Shown: positions 44,201 through 55,100, counted from the first letter of the stretch. The stretch: 64,000 nucleotides of DNA from Streptomyces parvulus (GCF_014648855.1 NZ_BMRX01000017.1:1-64000); one strand, 5' to 3'. Translations and numbers: made by a program. Notes: a model not told the origin generated them from the letters alone.

Positions 44201-47200
44201 GGCCGCGCAGGCGCTGCGCCAGGGCGAGTGCTCGATGGCGCTCGCCGGCGGCGTCGCCGTGATGGGCTCGCCGATCGGCGTCCTCGGCATGTCACGCCAG
44301 CGCGGCCTGGCCGCCGACGGCCGCTGCAAGGCCTACGCCGACGACGCCGACGGCACCGTCCTGTCCGAGGGCGTCGGCCTGGTCGTCCTGGAACGCCTGT
44401 CGGTGGCACGGGAGCGCGGCCACAAGGTCCTCGCGGTGATCCGCGGCAGCGCGGTCAACCAGGACGGCGCGTCCAACGGGCTCACCGCACCCAACGGTCC
44501 CTCGCAGCAGCGGGTGATCCGCAAGGCGCTCGCCGGCGCCGGGCTCTCCGCCACCGACGTCGACGTGGTGGAGGGGCACGGCACGGGCACGGTCCTCGGT
44601 GACCCGATCGAGGCGCAGGCCCTGCTGGCGACCTACGGCAAGGACCGCGACGCCGAACGGCCGCTGTGGCTGGGTTCGTTGAAGTCGAACGTGGGTCACA
44701 CGCAGGCGGCTGCGGGTGTCGCCGGTGTGATCAAGATGGTGCAGGCGCTGCGGCACGGCGTCATGCCGCCCACCCTCCACGCCGGACAGCCCAGCAGCCG
44801 GGTGGACTGGTCCGACGGTGCGATCGAGCTGCTGACCGAGGCACGGGAGTGGCCGCGGGACGGCCGGCCCCGTCGCGCGGGCGTGTCGTCGTTCGGCATC
44901 AGCGGCACGAACGCGCACCTGATCCTTGAGGAGGCGCCTGCTGACGAGGACGCCTCTCCGGCTCCCTCTTCCGGTGGTGTGGTGCCGTTGGTGGTGTCGG
45001 CGCGGAGTGCGGCGTCGCTGGCCGGGCAGGCGGAGCGGCTTGCGGCCGTGGTCGGTTCCGCGGGTGTGCCGTTGGAGTCGGTGGCCGGTTCCCTGGTGAC
45101 GCGGCGGGCTCTGCTGAGTGAGCGTGCGGTGGTCGTGGCCGGGTCCGACGCGGAGGCGCTGGCCGGGCTGGCTGCCGTGGCGCGAGGTGAGAGTGCGCCT
45201 GGTGCGGTGTCCGGTAGCTCCGGTGCGCTGGGCCGGGTGGTGTGGGTGTTCCCGGGTCAGGGCTCGCAGTGGGCGGGTATGGGCCGGGAACTCCTTGACG
45301 CCTCCCCGGTGTTCGCCGAGCGGATCACCGAGTGTGCGGCCGCCCTGGAGCCGTTCATCGACTGGTCACTCGTCGACGTACTGCGCGGAGATGCCGACCC
45401 GGGTCTGATGGAGCGGGTCGACGTCCTCCAGCCGGCGAGTTTCGCGGTGATGGTGGGTCTGGCGGCCGTCTGGTCGTCGGTGGGCGTGCTGCCGGACGCG
45501 GTGCTCGGTCATTCGCAGGGTGAGATCGCGGCCGCGTGTGTGTCGGGTGCGCTGTCGTTGGAGGATGCGGCGCGGGTGGTGGCGTTGCGCAGTCAGGCCA
45601 TCGCCGGGCAGCTCGCCGGGCGGGGTGGCATGGCCTCGGTCGCGCTGAGTGAGAGCGAGGCGGCCGGGCGGTTGAAGCGCTGGGCGGGCCGCGTGGAGGT
45701 CGCCGCTGTCAACGGGCCGTCCTCCGTGGTGATCGCCGGTGACGCCGAGGCGCTGGACGAGGCCCTGGAGGTGCTGGCCGCCGACGGGATCCGGGTGCGC
45801 AGGGTCGCGGTGGACTACGCCTCCCACACCCGGCACGTGGAGGACATCCGCGACACGCTCGCCGAGACGCTGGCCGGCGTTACGGCCAAGGCCCCGATGG
45901 TCCCGTTCTTCTCGACCGTGACGGGGGAGTGGGTCGAGGCCGAGGGTGTCCTGGACGGCGGTTACTGGTACCGCAACCTCCGCGGTCAGGTCGGCTTCGG
46001 CCCCGCGGTCGCCGACCTGTTGGAGCAGGGCCACGGTGTCTTCGTCGAGGTCAGCGCGCACCCGGTGCTGGTCCAGCCGATCACCGAGATCCTCGACGGC
46101 ATCGACACGACGGCGGACGACGCGGTGGTGGCGGGTTCGCTGCGCCGTGAGGACGGCGGTCTGCGTCGTCTGCTCACGTCGATGGCCGAGTTGTTCGTGC
46201 GCGGCGTGCCGGTGGACTGGTCCGGAGTACTGCCGGAGGGCGCCGCCTTGGGACGGGTGGACCTGCCCACGTACGCCTTCGACCACCAGCACTACTGGCT
46301 GGAGACGGCGGGGTCGGTGACGGACGCGGCGTCGCTCGGGCAGGCGGCTGCCGACCATCCGCTGCTCGGCGCGATGGTGGAGCTTCCGCACTCCGACGGG
46401 CTGGTGTTCACCTCCCGCCTGTCGCTCAAGGCGCAGCCCTGGCTCGCCGACCACCGGGTCGGCGGCGTGGTGCTGGTGCCCGGCACGGGACTGCTCGAAT
46501 TGGCGGTGCGGGCCGGTGACGAGGCCGGCTGCGAGGTGCTCGAAGAGCTGGTGACCGAGGCGCCGTTGGTGGTGCCCGAGCACGGCGGGATACGCGTGCA
46601 GGTCGCCGTGGGCGGTCCGGACGAGACCGGGTCGCGCACCGTGGAGATCTACTCCCGGCGTGAGGACGCCCCGGGCGACGGGGCCGCGTGGACGCGGCAC
46701 GCCACCGCGACCCTGACCATCGCACCCACCGCCCCGCAGCAGGGCTTCGACTTCACCGCCTGGCCACCGCCCGGCGCGTCCGTGGTCGAGCCGGCCGGCC
46801 TCCAGGCCGAACTGGCGGAACGGGGCTACGAGTACGGCCCGGCCTTCCAGGGAGTGCGGGCCGTGTGGCGGCGCGGCGACGAGGTCTTCGCCGAGGTGGC
46901 CCTGCCCGAGGAGCACCGCGAGGAGGCCGGCCGGTTCGGCGTCCACCCCGCACTGCTCGAAGCCGTTCTCAACGTCCCGTCGGTCGGTGCCGTGGCGGCG
47001 GAGGGCGACGGTGTGCGCCAGCCGCTCGACTGGAACGGTGTGGTCCTGCACGCCGTGGGCGCCCCGGCGCTGCGCGTGCGGCTGCTGTCCGCCGGCCCCG
47101 ACACCGTGGCGCTGGATGCGGCCGACGAGACCGGTGGCCCGGTGCTGTCGGCGCAGTCGCTGACCCTGCGCGCCCTGACCGCCGAGCAGTTGGCGCGGTC

Positions 47201-49070
47201 CGCCGACCCGTCGGCCGCCCAGTCGCTGTACGTACTGGACTGGACGGAGACGCCCCCGGCGCAGGACGCCGCACCCGAGCCCACATGGGTGCCCGTGAGC
47301 ACCACCGAGGACGTGACCGTCCTGGCCGGGAGGGAGGGCGTGCCGCCGGTCGCGGTCATGGAAGCCGTCGGCGGTGACGGTGAGGACGCCGCGCTCGACC
47401 TGGCCTCCCGGGTCCTCGCGGTGGTGCAGGCCTGGCTGATCACCGACGGCCTGGCGGGGTCGCGCCTCGTGGTGGCGACCCGGGGTGCGGTGCCCGCCGG
47501 GGACGGCGTGGTGACCGACCCCGCCGGATCCGCCGTGTGGGGACTGGTGCGCGCCGCCCAGGCCGAGAACCCCGACCGCATCGTCCTCGTCGACGCCGAT
47601 CCCGCGTCCGCCGACGCGGCGACCGCCGTCGTGGCGGCCCTGGCCCGGGTGGACGAACCGCAGATCGCCGTACGCGGCACCGCGCTCTTCGTGCCCCGCC
47701 TCGCCCGCGCCACCGGCGACCTGCTCCCGGACACCCCGTCGGAGATCGGCGCACACGGGACCGTACTGGTCACCGGAGGCACCGGCTCCCTGGGCGCGCT
47801 CGCGGCCCGGCACCTGGTGACGCGGTACGGCGTACGGCACCTGATCCTGGCCAGCCGCCGCGGTCCGGACGCCGAGGGTGCCGAGGAGCTGGCCGCCGAA
47901 CTGACCGCCCTCGGAGCGGCCGTGGAGATCACGGCCTGTGACGTGTCCGACCGCGGCCAGGCCGAGGCCCTGCTCGCCAAGGTGCCCGAGGAGCACCCGC
48001 TGCGCGGAGTCGTCCACACGGCCGGTGTCCTGGACGCCGGCGTGATCGGGACGGTGACGCCGGAGCGGCTGGCGCGGGTGTTCGCGCCGAAGGTGGACGC
48101 CGTACGGCACCTGGACGAGCTGACGCGGTCGCTGGCACTGGACGTCTTCGTCGTCTACTCGTCCGTCTCGGCGGTCTTCATGGGCGCGGGCAGCGGCAGT
48201 TACGCCGCGGCCAACGCCTACCTGGACGGCCTGATGGCCAACCGTCGCGCGGCCGGACTGCCCGGGCTCTCGCTGGCCTGGGGCCTGTGGGAGCAGACCG
48301 ACGGCATGGCGGCGAACACCGACGACCTCGTCCGCTCCCGGATGAACCGTCGCGGCGGCCTCCAGGCGATGCCGCTGACCGAGGGCATGGAACTGTTCCA
48401 CTCGGCGCTGAGGGCCACGCAGTCACTGCTGGTGCCCGCCAAGCTGGACCTGCGGGGAGTTCGCGCCGAGGCCGCGGCCGGCGGGGAGATCCCGCACATG
48501 CTGCGCGGCCTCGTCCGCCCCGGCCGCCAGACGGCCCGCGCCGCCTCCACCCAGGACGGCGAGCTGCTGCGCCGCCTGGCCGGACTCCAGGCCGCCGACC
48601 GGGAGAAGGCGCTGATCGACCTGGTACGCGCCCAGGCCGCGTCGGTTCTCGGACACGACGGGCCGGACGGGGTGCGGGCGGACACCGCGTTCAGGGAGAC
48701 CGGTTTCGACTCGCTCACGTCCGTGGAACTGCGCAACCGGCTGCGGGCGGCGACGGGACTTCAGCTCCCCGCCACCTTGGTCTTCGACTACCCGAACCCG
48801 CGGGCCCTCGCCCGTCACCTGCACACCGAACTGTTCCCGGACGGCGGCACGGCCGCCCAGGACGTGGACGAAGACCGGCTGCGGCGCGTACTCGCGTCGC
48901 TCCCGCTGGACCGGTTCCGGGCCGCCGGACTGATGGATGCCCTGGTCAAGCTGGCCGCCCTCGACGACGGCGCACCGGCGGTCGGCGTGCTCGACGACCC
49001 CGACGAGGAGAGGGCGGTCGCCGAGCTGGACGTCGACGACCTCGTGCAACTGGCACTCGGCGACAACTGA
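38268..49070 (+). CDS. Type I PKS 2: modules 4-5
   Basis: 3600-aa bimodular PKS, KS-AT-DH-KR-ACP twice. It starts with a docking coiled coil, MSAPDEQVVEALRATLKENARLQQEN, and ends with a helical tail (RLRRVLASLPLDRFRAAGLMDALVKLAAL ... VAELDVDDLVQLALGDN) that should dock on PKS3. ATG 38268 is chosen over ATGs at 38241 and 38262 because GGAGG (38257-38261) is six bases upstream. It lies 34 bp after PKS1. Both ATs are methylmalonyl type. In rifamycin the second PKS carries three modules (4-6), so this split differs. Module 4 should accept the aromatic tetraketide from PKS1. Confidence 0.95.
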   Translation: MSAPDEQVVEALRATLKENARLQQENSDLAAAATEPIAIVSMACRYAGGIRSPEDLWRVVSEGADVYTPFPDDRGWDLEGLYHPDPDNPGTTYVREGAFLHEAGRFDAAFFGISPREALAMDPQQRQLLEVSWEALERAGIDPHSVRGSDIGVYAGMVHQDYAPDLSGHEDFLSLERALGTAGGVASGRVAYTLGLEGPAVTVDTMCSSSLVATHLAAQALRRGECSMALVGGSTVMATPGGFVGFARQRALAFDGRCKSYAAGADGSGWAEGVGVLLLERLSVAKERGHQVLAVLRGSAVNQDGASNGLTAPNGPAQQRVIRKALAGAGLAPADVDTVEGHGTGTVLGDPIEAQALLATYGQGRDPEKPLWLGSVKSVIGHTQAASGVAGVIKTVQALRHREMPATLHLDAPTPQVDWSTGAVKLLTEARQWPDEGRPRRAGVSSFGASGTNAHLILEEAPREETETGHEDARVEAPADSVPLVVSAGTPASLAAQAERLASFLENGAGGASLTGVAGALATGRAVLGERAVVVAGSDDEALAGLRALARGESAAGVLTGTGTPGKVVWVFPGQGSQWAGMGRELLDASPVFAERIAACAAALERWVDWSLVDVLRGDADPGLMERVDVLQPASFAVMVGLAAVWSSVGVEPDAVVGHSQGEIAAACVSGALSLEDAARVVALRSQAIAGQLAGRGGMASVALSEDEAAGRLERWAGRVEVAAVNGPSSVVIAGDAGALDEALDTLEDQGVRVRRIAVDYASHTRHVERIRDTLADALAGIGAQAPSIPFYSTVTGEWIENEGALDGGYWYRNLRGQVGFGLAVADLLEQGHGVFVEVSAHPVLVQPITETVYDTDAGADVVVTGSLRRREGGLRRLHASMAELFVCGVPVDWTPVLPAGATSARVDLPTYAFDQQHYWLRMGGSATDQASLGLAGADHPLLGAVVELPQSDGLVFTSRLSLQTHPWLAGHAIGGVVIVPGTVYVDLAVRAGDEFGHGVLEELVIEAPLVLPERGGVRVQVAVSSPNAGGLRTVDVYSLREDGGDGGTDGWTRHATGLLSAASTTRDDDFDFAAWPPPGAEPVDVENFYGDLTERGYAYGPAFQGLRAVWRRGDEVFAEASLPEEQREDAGRFGIHPALLDAALHTNALAAPDDGRKVLPFAWNGLVLHATGASALRVRVAPCGPDALSFKAADETGGLVLTMDSLVSLPVSTDQLDAAAAHDTRDALFGVEWTELPAAQDPTTVPAWTRVGTADDVTDLARRTDAPAIAVLEAVAENDGEGAVLALTSHVLGVVQAWLAADGPADSRLVVATRGAVPAGDGVVTDPAGSAVWGLVRAAQAEHPDRITLVDTDPAATDGPAAFLTAGGPAAAFLAAAASGDEPQLAVRGTALSVPRLARVTGQVPDEPEVFGPQGTVLVTGGTGSLGALVARHLVTRYGVRHLVLAGRRGPDTEGVPQLVAELTEQGAAVSVVAADVSRRDDVEALLASVPDEHPLNGVVHLAGVLDDGVIGALDPERLAAVFAPKVDAVRHLDELTRDLNLDAFVVFSSAAALMGSAGQGNYAAANAYLDGLMARRREAGLPGLSLAWGLWEQNTGLTAHLGAVDQARMSRGGVLALTPAEGLHILDVGLHMGQALLVPIKLDLRTLRGQAADGGGVPHLLRGLVRAGRRTARAAAGDSSALVQRLAGLAQEEQESVLLSVVQAEAGAVLGFTSQDLTQGTRGFSEIGFDSLTAVELRNRLSAATGVKLPATLIFDYPTPVALARHLREELGETDAAVAGGPAAPAPVPAADPGEPIAIVGMACRLPGGVKGPDDLWHLVSEGREGMSAFPDDRGWDLDGLFDADPDHAGTSYSTKGGFLEGAGLFDAGFFGISPREALAMDPQQRLLLEASWEALERVGIDPSTARGENIGVFSGVSIHDYLESLSNMPAELEGFVTTATAGSVASGRVSYVFGFEGPAVTVDTACSSSLVAMHLAAQALRQGECSMALAGGVAVMGSPIGVLGMSRQRGLAADGRCKAYADDADGTVLSEGVGLVVLERLSVARERGHKVLAVIRGSAVNQDGASNGLTAPNGPSQQRVIRKALAGAGLSATDVDVVEGHGTGTVLGDPIEAQALLATYGKDRDAERPLWLGSLKSNVGHTQAAAGVAGVIKMVQALRHGVMPPTLHAGQPSSRVDWSDGAIELLTEAREWPRDGRPRRAGVSSFGISGTNAHLILEEAPADEDASPAPSSGGVVPLVVSARSAASLAGQAERLAAVVGSAGVPLESVAGSLVTRRALLSERAVVVAGSDAEALAGLAAVARGESAPGAVSGSSGALGRVVWVFPGQGSQWAGMGRELLDASPVFAERITECAAALEPFIDWSLVDVLRGDADPGLMERVDVLQPASFAVMVGLAAVWSSVGVLPDAVLGHSQGEIAAACVSGALSLEDAARVVALRSQAIAGQLAGRGGMASVALSESEAAGRLKRWAGRVEVAAVNGPSSVVIAGDAEALDEALEVLAADGIRVRRVAVDYASHTRHVEDIRDTLAETLAGVTAKAPMVPFFSTVTGEWVEAEGVLDGGYWYRNLRGQVGFGPAVADLLEQGHGVFVEVSAHPVLVQPITEILDGIDTTADDAVVAGSLRREDGGLRRLLTSMAELFVRGVPVDWSGVLPEGAALGRVDLPTYAFDHQHYWLETAGSVTDAASLGQAAADHPLLGAMVELPHSDGLVFTSRLSLKAQPWLADHRVGGVVLVPGTGLLELAVRAGDEAGCEVLEELVTEAPLVVPEHGGIRVQVAVGGPDETGSRTVEIYSRREDAPGDGAAWTRHATATLTIAPTAPQQGFDFTAWPPPGASVVEPAGLQAELAERGYEYGPAFQGVRAVWRRGDEVFAEVALPEEHREEAGRFGVHPALLEAVLNVPSVGAVAAEGDGVRQPLDWNGVVLHAVGAPALRVRLLSAGPDTVALDAADETGGPVLSAQSLTLRALTAEQLARSADPSAAQSLYVLDWTETPPAQDAAPEPTWVPVSTTEDVTVLAGREGVPPVAVMEAVGGDGEDAALDLASRVLAVVQAWLITDGLAGSRLVVATRGAVPAGDGVVTDPAGSAVWGLVRAAQAENPDRIVLVDADPASADAATAVVAALARVDEPQIAVRGTALFVPRLARATGDLLPDTPSEIGAHGTVLVTGGTGSLGALAARHLVTRYGVRHLILASRRGPDAEGAEELAAELTALGAAVEITACDVSDRGQAEALLAKVPEEHPLRGVVHTAGVLDAGVIGTVTPERLARVFAPKVDAVRHLDELTRSLALDVFVVYSSVSAVFMGAGSGSYAAANAYLDGLMANRRAAGLPGLSLAWGLWEQTDGMAANTDDLVRSRMNRRGGLQAMPLTEGMELFHSALRATQSLLVPAKLDLRGVRAEAAAGGEIPHMLRGLVRPGRQTARAASTQDGELLRRLAGLQAADREKALIDLVRAQAASVLGHDGPDGVRADTAFRETGFDSLTSVELRNRLRAATGLQLPATLVFDYPNPRALARHLHTELFPDGGTAAQDVDEDRLRRVLASLPLDRFRAAGLMDALVKLAALDDGAPAVGVLDDPDEERAVAELDVDDLVQLALGDN
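38365..43600 (+). other. PKS2 module 4: KS-AT(methylmalonyl)-DH-KR-ACP, unusual KS
   Basis: KS Cys207 is in DTMCSSSLVATH, with Met where the other KSs have Ala, and the later motif is KSVIGHTQAASG instead of KSNIGHTQAAAG; catalytic Cys, both His and Lys remain. AT Ser660, YASH at 761. DH His972 in HAIGGVVIVP and Asp1142 in HPALLDAA are intact, so dehydration is expected. KR Tyr1564 and LDD (Asp1509) fit an active B-type enzyme. ACP Ser1733. Predicted output: methyl-branched trans double bond. Confidence 0.88.
43650..48860 (+). other. PKS2 module 5: KS-AT(methylmalonyl)-DH(Asp to Glu)-KR-ACP
   Basis: KS Cys1969; AT Ser2416, YASH at 2517. The DH keeps His2729 (HRVGGVVLVP) but the second catalytic residue is Glu2898 (HPALLEAVL) where Asp is normal, so activity is in doubt. 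KR has Tyr3312 (SYAAANAYLD) but LDA in place of LDD, so the B-type mark is lost. ACP Ser3482. If the DH is dead the output is a hydroxyl; in rifamycin module 5 also leaves a hydroxyl. Confidence 0.85.
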
Positions 49071-49104
49071 CCTGCGAATTCGTTGAAGGATTGGGGAAAA
49101 TCAA

Positions 49105-52100
49105 GTGAGTGCGTCGTATGAGAAGGTCGTCGAGGCGCTACGGAAGTCGGTCGAAGAGGTCGGCTCGCTGAAGAAGCGGAACCGCCTGCTCGTCGACGCC
49201 TCCCGTGAGCCGGTGGCCGTGGTGGGCATGGCGTGCCGGCTGCCCGGCGGGGTGGCGGGCCCCGACGACCTGTGGCGACTGGTGCGCGACGGCCGCGACG
49301 CCGTGACCGGTTTTCCCGAGGACCGCGGCTGGGACCTGGAGGGGCTGTTCGACCCCGACCCGGACCGCGCGGGCACCTCCTACACGAACCAGGGCGGCTT
49401 CCTCCACGAAGCGGGCCTGTTCGACGCGGGATTCTTCGGGATCTCGCCGCGCGAGGCGCTGGCGATGGACCCGCAGCAGCGGCTGCTCCTGGAGGCCTCC
49501 TGGGAGGCGTTCGAGAGCGCCGGGATCGACCCGCTCTCGCTGAAGGGCGCCGATGTCGGCGTCTTCTCCGGGGTGTTCGGTCAGGGCTACGTCGCTCCCG
49601 GGGCCAGCGTGGTCACACCGGAGCTGGAGGGCTTCGCGGGCACGGGCGGCTCCACGAGCGTCGCGTCGGGCCGGGTGTCGTACGTCTTCGGCTTCGAGGG
49701 CCCGGCGGTCACCATCGACTCGGCGTGCTCGTCGTCGCTGGTGGCGATGCACCTGGCCGCGCAGGCGCTGCGCCAGGGCGAGTGCTCGATGGCCCTCGCG
49801 GGTGGCGCCACCGTCATGGCCAACCCCGGGGCGTTCGTGGAGTTCTCCCGCCAGCGGGGCCTGGCCGACGACGGGCGCTGCAAGGCGTACGCCGACGGCG
49901 CGGACGGCACCGGCTGGGCCGAGGGCGTCGGTGTCGTCGTCCTGGAGCGTCTGTCCGTGGCCCGTGAGCGCGGGCACAAGGTGCTGGCCGTGCTGCGGGG
50001 CAGTGCGGTGAACCAGGACGGCGCGTCCAACGGTCTGACGGCGCCGAACGGCCCCGCCCAGCAGCGGGTGATCCGCGGAGCACTGGCGAACGCCGGGATC
50101 GGTCCGGCGGACGTCGACGTGGTGGAGGGGCACGGCACGGGCACGGTCCTCGGTGACCCGATCGAGGCGCAGGCGCTGCTGGCGACCTACGGCAAGGACC
50201 GCGACGCCGAACGGCCTTTGTGGCTCGGTTCGTTGAAGTCGAACGTGGGTCACACGCAGGCGGCCGCGGGTGTCGCCGGTGTGATCAAGATGGTCCAGGC
50301 GCTGCGGCACGGTGTGCTGCCGGCGACGTTGCATGTGGACGCGCCGACGACGCGAGTGGACTGGTCGGCGGGTGCGGTGGAGCTGTTGACGGAGGCGCGG
50401 GAGTGGCCGCGTGGGGAACGTCCGCGTCGGGCTGGCGTCTCGGCGTTCGGTGTCAGTGGCACGAACGCCCACCTGATCCTTGAGGAGGCTCCTGCCGAGA
50501 AGGAGAGCGCGGCCCCGGCTCCGTCCTCCGGTGGTGTGGTGCCGTTGGTGGTGTCGGCGCGGAGTGCGGTGTCCCTGGCGGGGCAGGCCGGGCGTCTCGC
50601 GTCCTTCGTCGAGCACAACGACGGGGTCGACCTGACGGACGTCGCCGGTGCGCTGGCCGGTGGGCGTGCGGTGCTGGGTGAGCGTGCGGTGGTCGTGGCC
50701 GACTCGGGTGAGGAGGCCCTGGCCGGGCTGCGGGCGCTTGCTGCGGGTGAGGGTGCTCCTGGTGTGGTGTCCGGCAGTTCTGGGACACCGGGCAAGGTGG
50801 TGTGGGTGTTCCCGGGTCAGGGCTCGCAGTGGGCGGGCATGGGCCGGGAGTTGATGGACGCGTCACCCGTGTTCGCGGAGCGCATCGCGGAGTGTGCGGC
50901 GGCCCTGGAGCCGTTCATCGACTGGTCGTTGATCGATGTGCTGCGTGGTGATGCCGACCCGGGTCTGATGGAGCGGGTCGACGTCCTTCAGCCGGCGAGT
51001 TTCGCGGTGATGGTGGGTCTGGCGGCTGTCTGGTCTTCGGTAGGTGTCGAGCCCGATGCGGTGCTGGGGCATTCGCAGGGTGAGATCGCAGCCGCGTGTG
51101 TGTCGGGTGCTCTGTCGTTGGAGGACGCGGCTCGGGTGGTGGCGCTGCGCAGTCAGGCCATTGCCGGGCAGCTCGCCGGGCGGGGTGGCATGGCCTCGGT
51201 CGGGCTGAGCGAGGGCGAGGTGGCCGGGCGGCTGGAGCGCTGGGCGGACCGTGTCGAGGTCGCCGCCGTCAACGGGCCGTCCTCCGTAGTGATCGCGGGT
51301 GACGCCGAAGCGCTGGACGAGGCCTTGGAGGCGCTGGCCGCCGATGGTGTCAGGGTGCGCCGGGTCGCGGTGGACTACGCCTCCCACACCCGGCACGTGG
51401 AGGACATCCGGGAGACGTTGGCCGAGACCCTCGCGGGAGTCACGGCCCAGGCGCCGTCGATCCCGTTCTACTCGACCGTGACGGGGGAGTGGATCGAGAA
51501 CGAGGGCGTCCTGGACGGCGGCTACTGGTACGGCAACCTCCGCAGTCAGGTCGGCTTCGGCCCCGCGGTCGCCGCCCTCCTGAAGCAGGGCCACGGCGTC
51601 TTCGTCGAGGTCAGCGCGCACCCGGTGCTGGTGCAGCCGATCACCGAGATCGTCGACGACACCGACACGACGGTCACCGGCTCCCTGCGGCGCGAGGACG
51701 GCGGCCTGCGCCGTCTGCTCACGTCGATGGCCGAACTCTTCGTACGCGGCGTCCCGGTCGACTGGACCGGCATCCTCCCGGCCGGCGCCGCCTCGGCGCG
51801 GCCCGGCCTTCCGACGTACGCCTTCGACCACCAGCACTACTGGCTCCACGAGGTCGAGTCGGCGACGGACGCGGCGTCGCTCGGGCAGGCCGCGGCGGAC
51901 CATCCGCTGCTCGGAGCGGTCGTGCGGTTGCCGCAGACCGACGGGCTGGTGTTCACCTCCCGCCTGTCGCTCAAGGCGCAGCCGTGGCTCGCCGATCACG
52001 CCGTGGGCGGTGTCGTCATCCTCCCCGGCACGGGGCTGGTGGAGCTGGCCGTGCGGGCCGGTGACGAGGCCGGCTGCGGGGCGCTGGAAGAGCTGGTGAT

Positions 52101-55100
52101 CGAGGCGCCGTTGGTGGTGCCGGACCAGGGCGGGGTGCGGGTCCAGGTGGCCGTCGGCGCCCCGGATGCGAACGGGTCCCGCACGGTGGAGATCTACTCG
52201 CAGCGCGAGGACGGCACCGGTGACGAGGACGCTTGGACACGGCACGCCACCGGCACGCTCGCCGTCGCGCCGGCGCCGGCGGGGGAGACGCAGACCGACC
52301 TCACCGCCTGGCCGCCGGCCGACGCCGAGCCCGTCGAGATCGGCGACTTCTACGGCGACCTGAGCGAACGCGGCTACGGCTACGGCCCCGCGTTCCAGGG
52401 AGTGCGGGCGGTGTGGCGGCGCGGCGACGAGGTCTTCGCCGAGGTCGCCCTGCCCGAGGAGCACCGCGGGGAGGCCGGTCGGTTCGGCATCCACCCCGCG
52501 CTGCTGGACGCCGCCCTCCAGGCCGGCACCATCGGGTCGGCGGGAGACGCCGGGGAGCCCGGGGAGCCGGTGCTGGCCTTCGCGTGGAACGGCCTGGTGC
52601 TGCATGCCGCGGGCGCCTCGGCGCTGCGCGTGCGGATCGCACCGAACGGCCCGGACGCGCTGTCGGTGCGAGCCGCCGACGAGGCCGGTGGACCGGTGGT
52701 GACGCTGGACTCGCTGGTGTCCCGGGCGGTGTCGGCCGGACAGCTGGAGACACCCGCCGACACGACCGTGGCCAACGCGCTGTTCCGCCTGGAGTGGAGC
52801 GAGGTCCCCGTGCCCCCGGGCTCGGAGTTCCCCCCGTCCTGGGTGCCGGTGACCACTGCCGACGACGTGGCGGCCCTCTCCGCGAGTGCCGGAGTACCGG
52901 CGGTCGCCGTCCTGGAGGCCGTCGGTGACGGCGGGGACGGTGCGGTACTGACGCTGACCTCCCGCGTCCTCGCGGTGCTGCAGGCGTGGCTGACCGCGGA
53001 AGGCCTGGACGAGTCGCAGCTCGTCGTGGCGACCCGGGGCGCGGTGGCCGCCGGCGAGGCGGGCGTCGTGACCGATCCGGCCGGAGCGGCCGTATGGGGT
53101 CTGGTGCGTGCCGCCCAGTCCGAGGCGCCCGACCGGGTCGTCCTGCTCGACACCGACCCCGACGCCGAAGGCGGCGTGGACTCGGTCCTGGACTCCCTGC
53201 TGGGCCCGGTGACGGCCTCCGGTGAACCGCAGGTCGCGGCGCGTGGCACGGTGCTGGCCGTTCCCCGCCTCGCCCGTGTCGCGGACCGTGTCGTGGATGC
53301 GGACGCGGTGTTCGGGGGCGAGGGGACGGTGCTGGTCTCGGGTGCGGGTTCGCTGGGTGGTGTGGTGGCCCGGCATCTGGTCGCGCGGCACGGGGTGCGG
53401 CGTCTGGTGCTGGCCAGTCGTCGTGGTCCGGAGGCCGAGGGTGCGGCGGAGCTGGTGTCGGAGCTGGCGGGGCGGGGTGCGGCCGTGGAGGTCGTGGCCT
53501 GTGACGTGTCCGACCGGGCGCAGGTAGAGGCGTTGCTCGCCGGACTGCCGCCGGAGTATCCGCTGCGCGGGGTCGTCCACACGGCCGGTGTCTTCGACGA
53601 CGGACTGATCGGGGCGCTCACCCCGGAACGCCTCGCGGGCGTCTTCGCGCCCAAGGTGGACGCCGCACGCCACCTCGACGAACTGACCCGCGGCCTGACG
53701 CTCGACGCGTTCGTCGTCTTCTCGTCCGTGGCGGGCCTGTCCGGCGGTGCCGGGCAGGGCAACTACGCCGCGGCCAACGCCTTCCTCGACGGCCTCATGA
53801 GCAGCCGCAGGGCCGCGGGCCTGCCCGGTATCTCGCTGGCCTGGGGCCTGTGGGAGCAGTCCCTCGGCATGGCCGGGCATCTCAGCGCCGTGGACCAGGC
53901 GCGCGCCAGCCGCAGCGGTGTACTGGAGATATCGGCGGCCGAGGGCATGGAACTCCTCGACGCGGCCCTCGTGTCGGAGCGGTCGCTGCTCGTACCGGTC
54001 AAGCTGGACCTTCGCACCGTACGTGCCGACGCGTCGGCGGGCGCGGCCGTTCCACACCTGCTGCGCGGGCTCGTACGGGCGGGCCGGCAGCAGGCACGTG
54101 CGGCGGCCACCGCCACCGAGAGCGGCCGGCTGTCCGACCGGCTGGCCGGCCTCGCCGCCGCCGAGCAGGAAGCGCTGCTGCTCGACCTCGTACGGGCCCA
54201 GGCGGCGGTCGTGCTCGGCCACACCGAGCCCGGCGGCGTCCGGGCGGACACGGCGTTCAAGGAAGCCGGATTCGACTCGCTCACATCGGTCGAGCTGCGC
54301 AACCGGCTGCGTGAGGCGACCGGTCTCAAGCTGCCCCCGACCCTCGTCTTCGACTACCCGTCCCCGCAGGCCCTCGCCCGCTACCTGAGCGAGGAGTTCG
54401 GCGAGGTCGCGGCCCCCGAACCGGAGACCCACGCGGTCGTCGCGGCCGACACGAACGATCCCGTCGCCATCGTCGGCATGGCCTGCCGGCTGCCCGGCGG
54501 GGTGTCCTCGCCGGAGCAGCTCTGGAGGCTGGTGGCGGACGGCGTCGACGCCATCTCCGACTTCCCCGAGGACCGCGGCTGGGACCTGGAGGGCCTGTTC
54601 GACCCGGACCCGGACCACGCCGGTACGAGCTACACCAGCCAGGGTGGCTTCCTCACCGGGGCGGGCCTGTTCGACGCGGGCTTCTTCGGCATCTCGCCGC
54701 GTGAGGCGCTGGCCATGGACCCGCAGCAGCGGCTGCTCCTGGAAACCTCCTGGGAGGCGCTGGAAGGAGCGGGCATCGATCCGACCTCGCTGAAGGGCAG
54801 CGACGTCGGCGTCTTCTCCGGCGTCTCCGGCCAGGGCTACGGAACCGGTGTGCTCGCCCCCGAGGTGGAGGGCTTCGCCGGAACCGGCCTCGCGTCGAGT
54901 GTGGCGTCGGGCCGCGTGTCGTACGTCTTCGGCTTCGAGGGCCCCGCTGTGTCGGTGGACACGGCGTGCTCGTCGTCGCTGGTGGCGATGCACCTGGCCG
55001 CGCAGGCGCTGCGCCAGGGCGAGTGCTCGATGGCCCTGGCCGGCGGCGCCATGGTGATGGCGACACCCGCCACCTTCATGGCCTTCTCCCGCCAGCGCGG

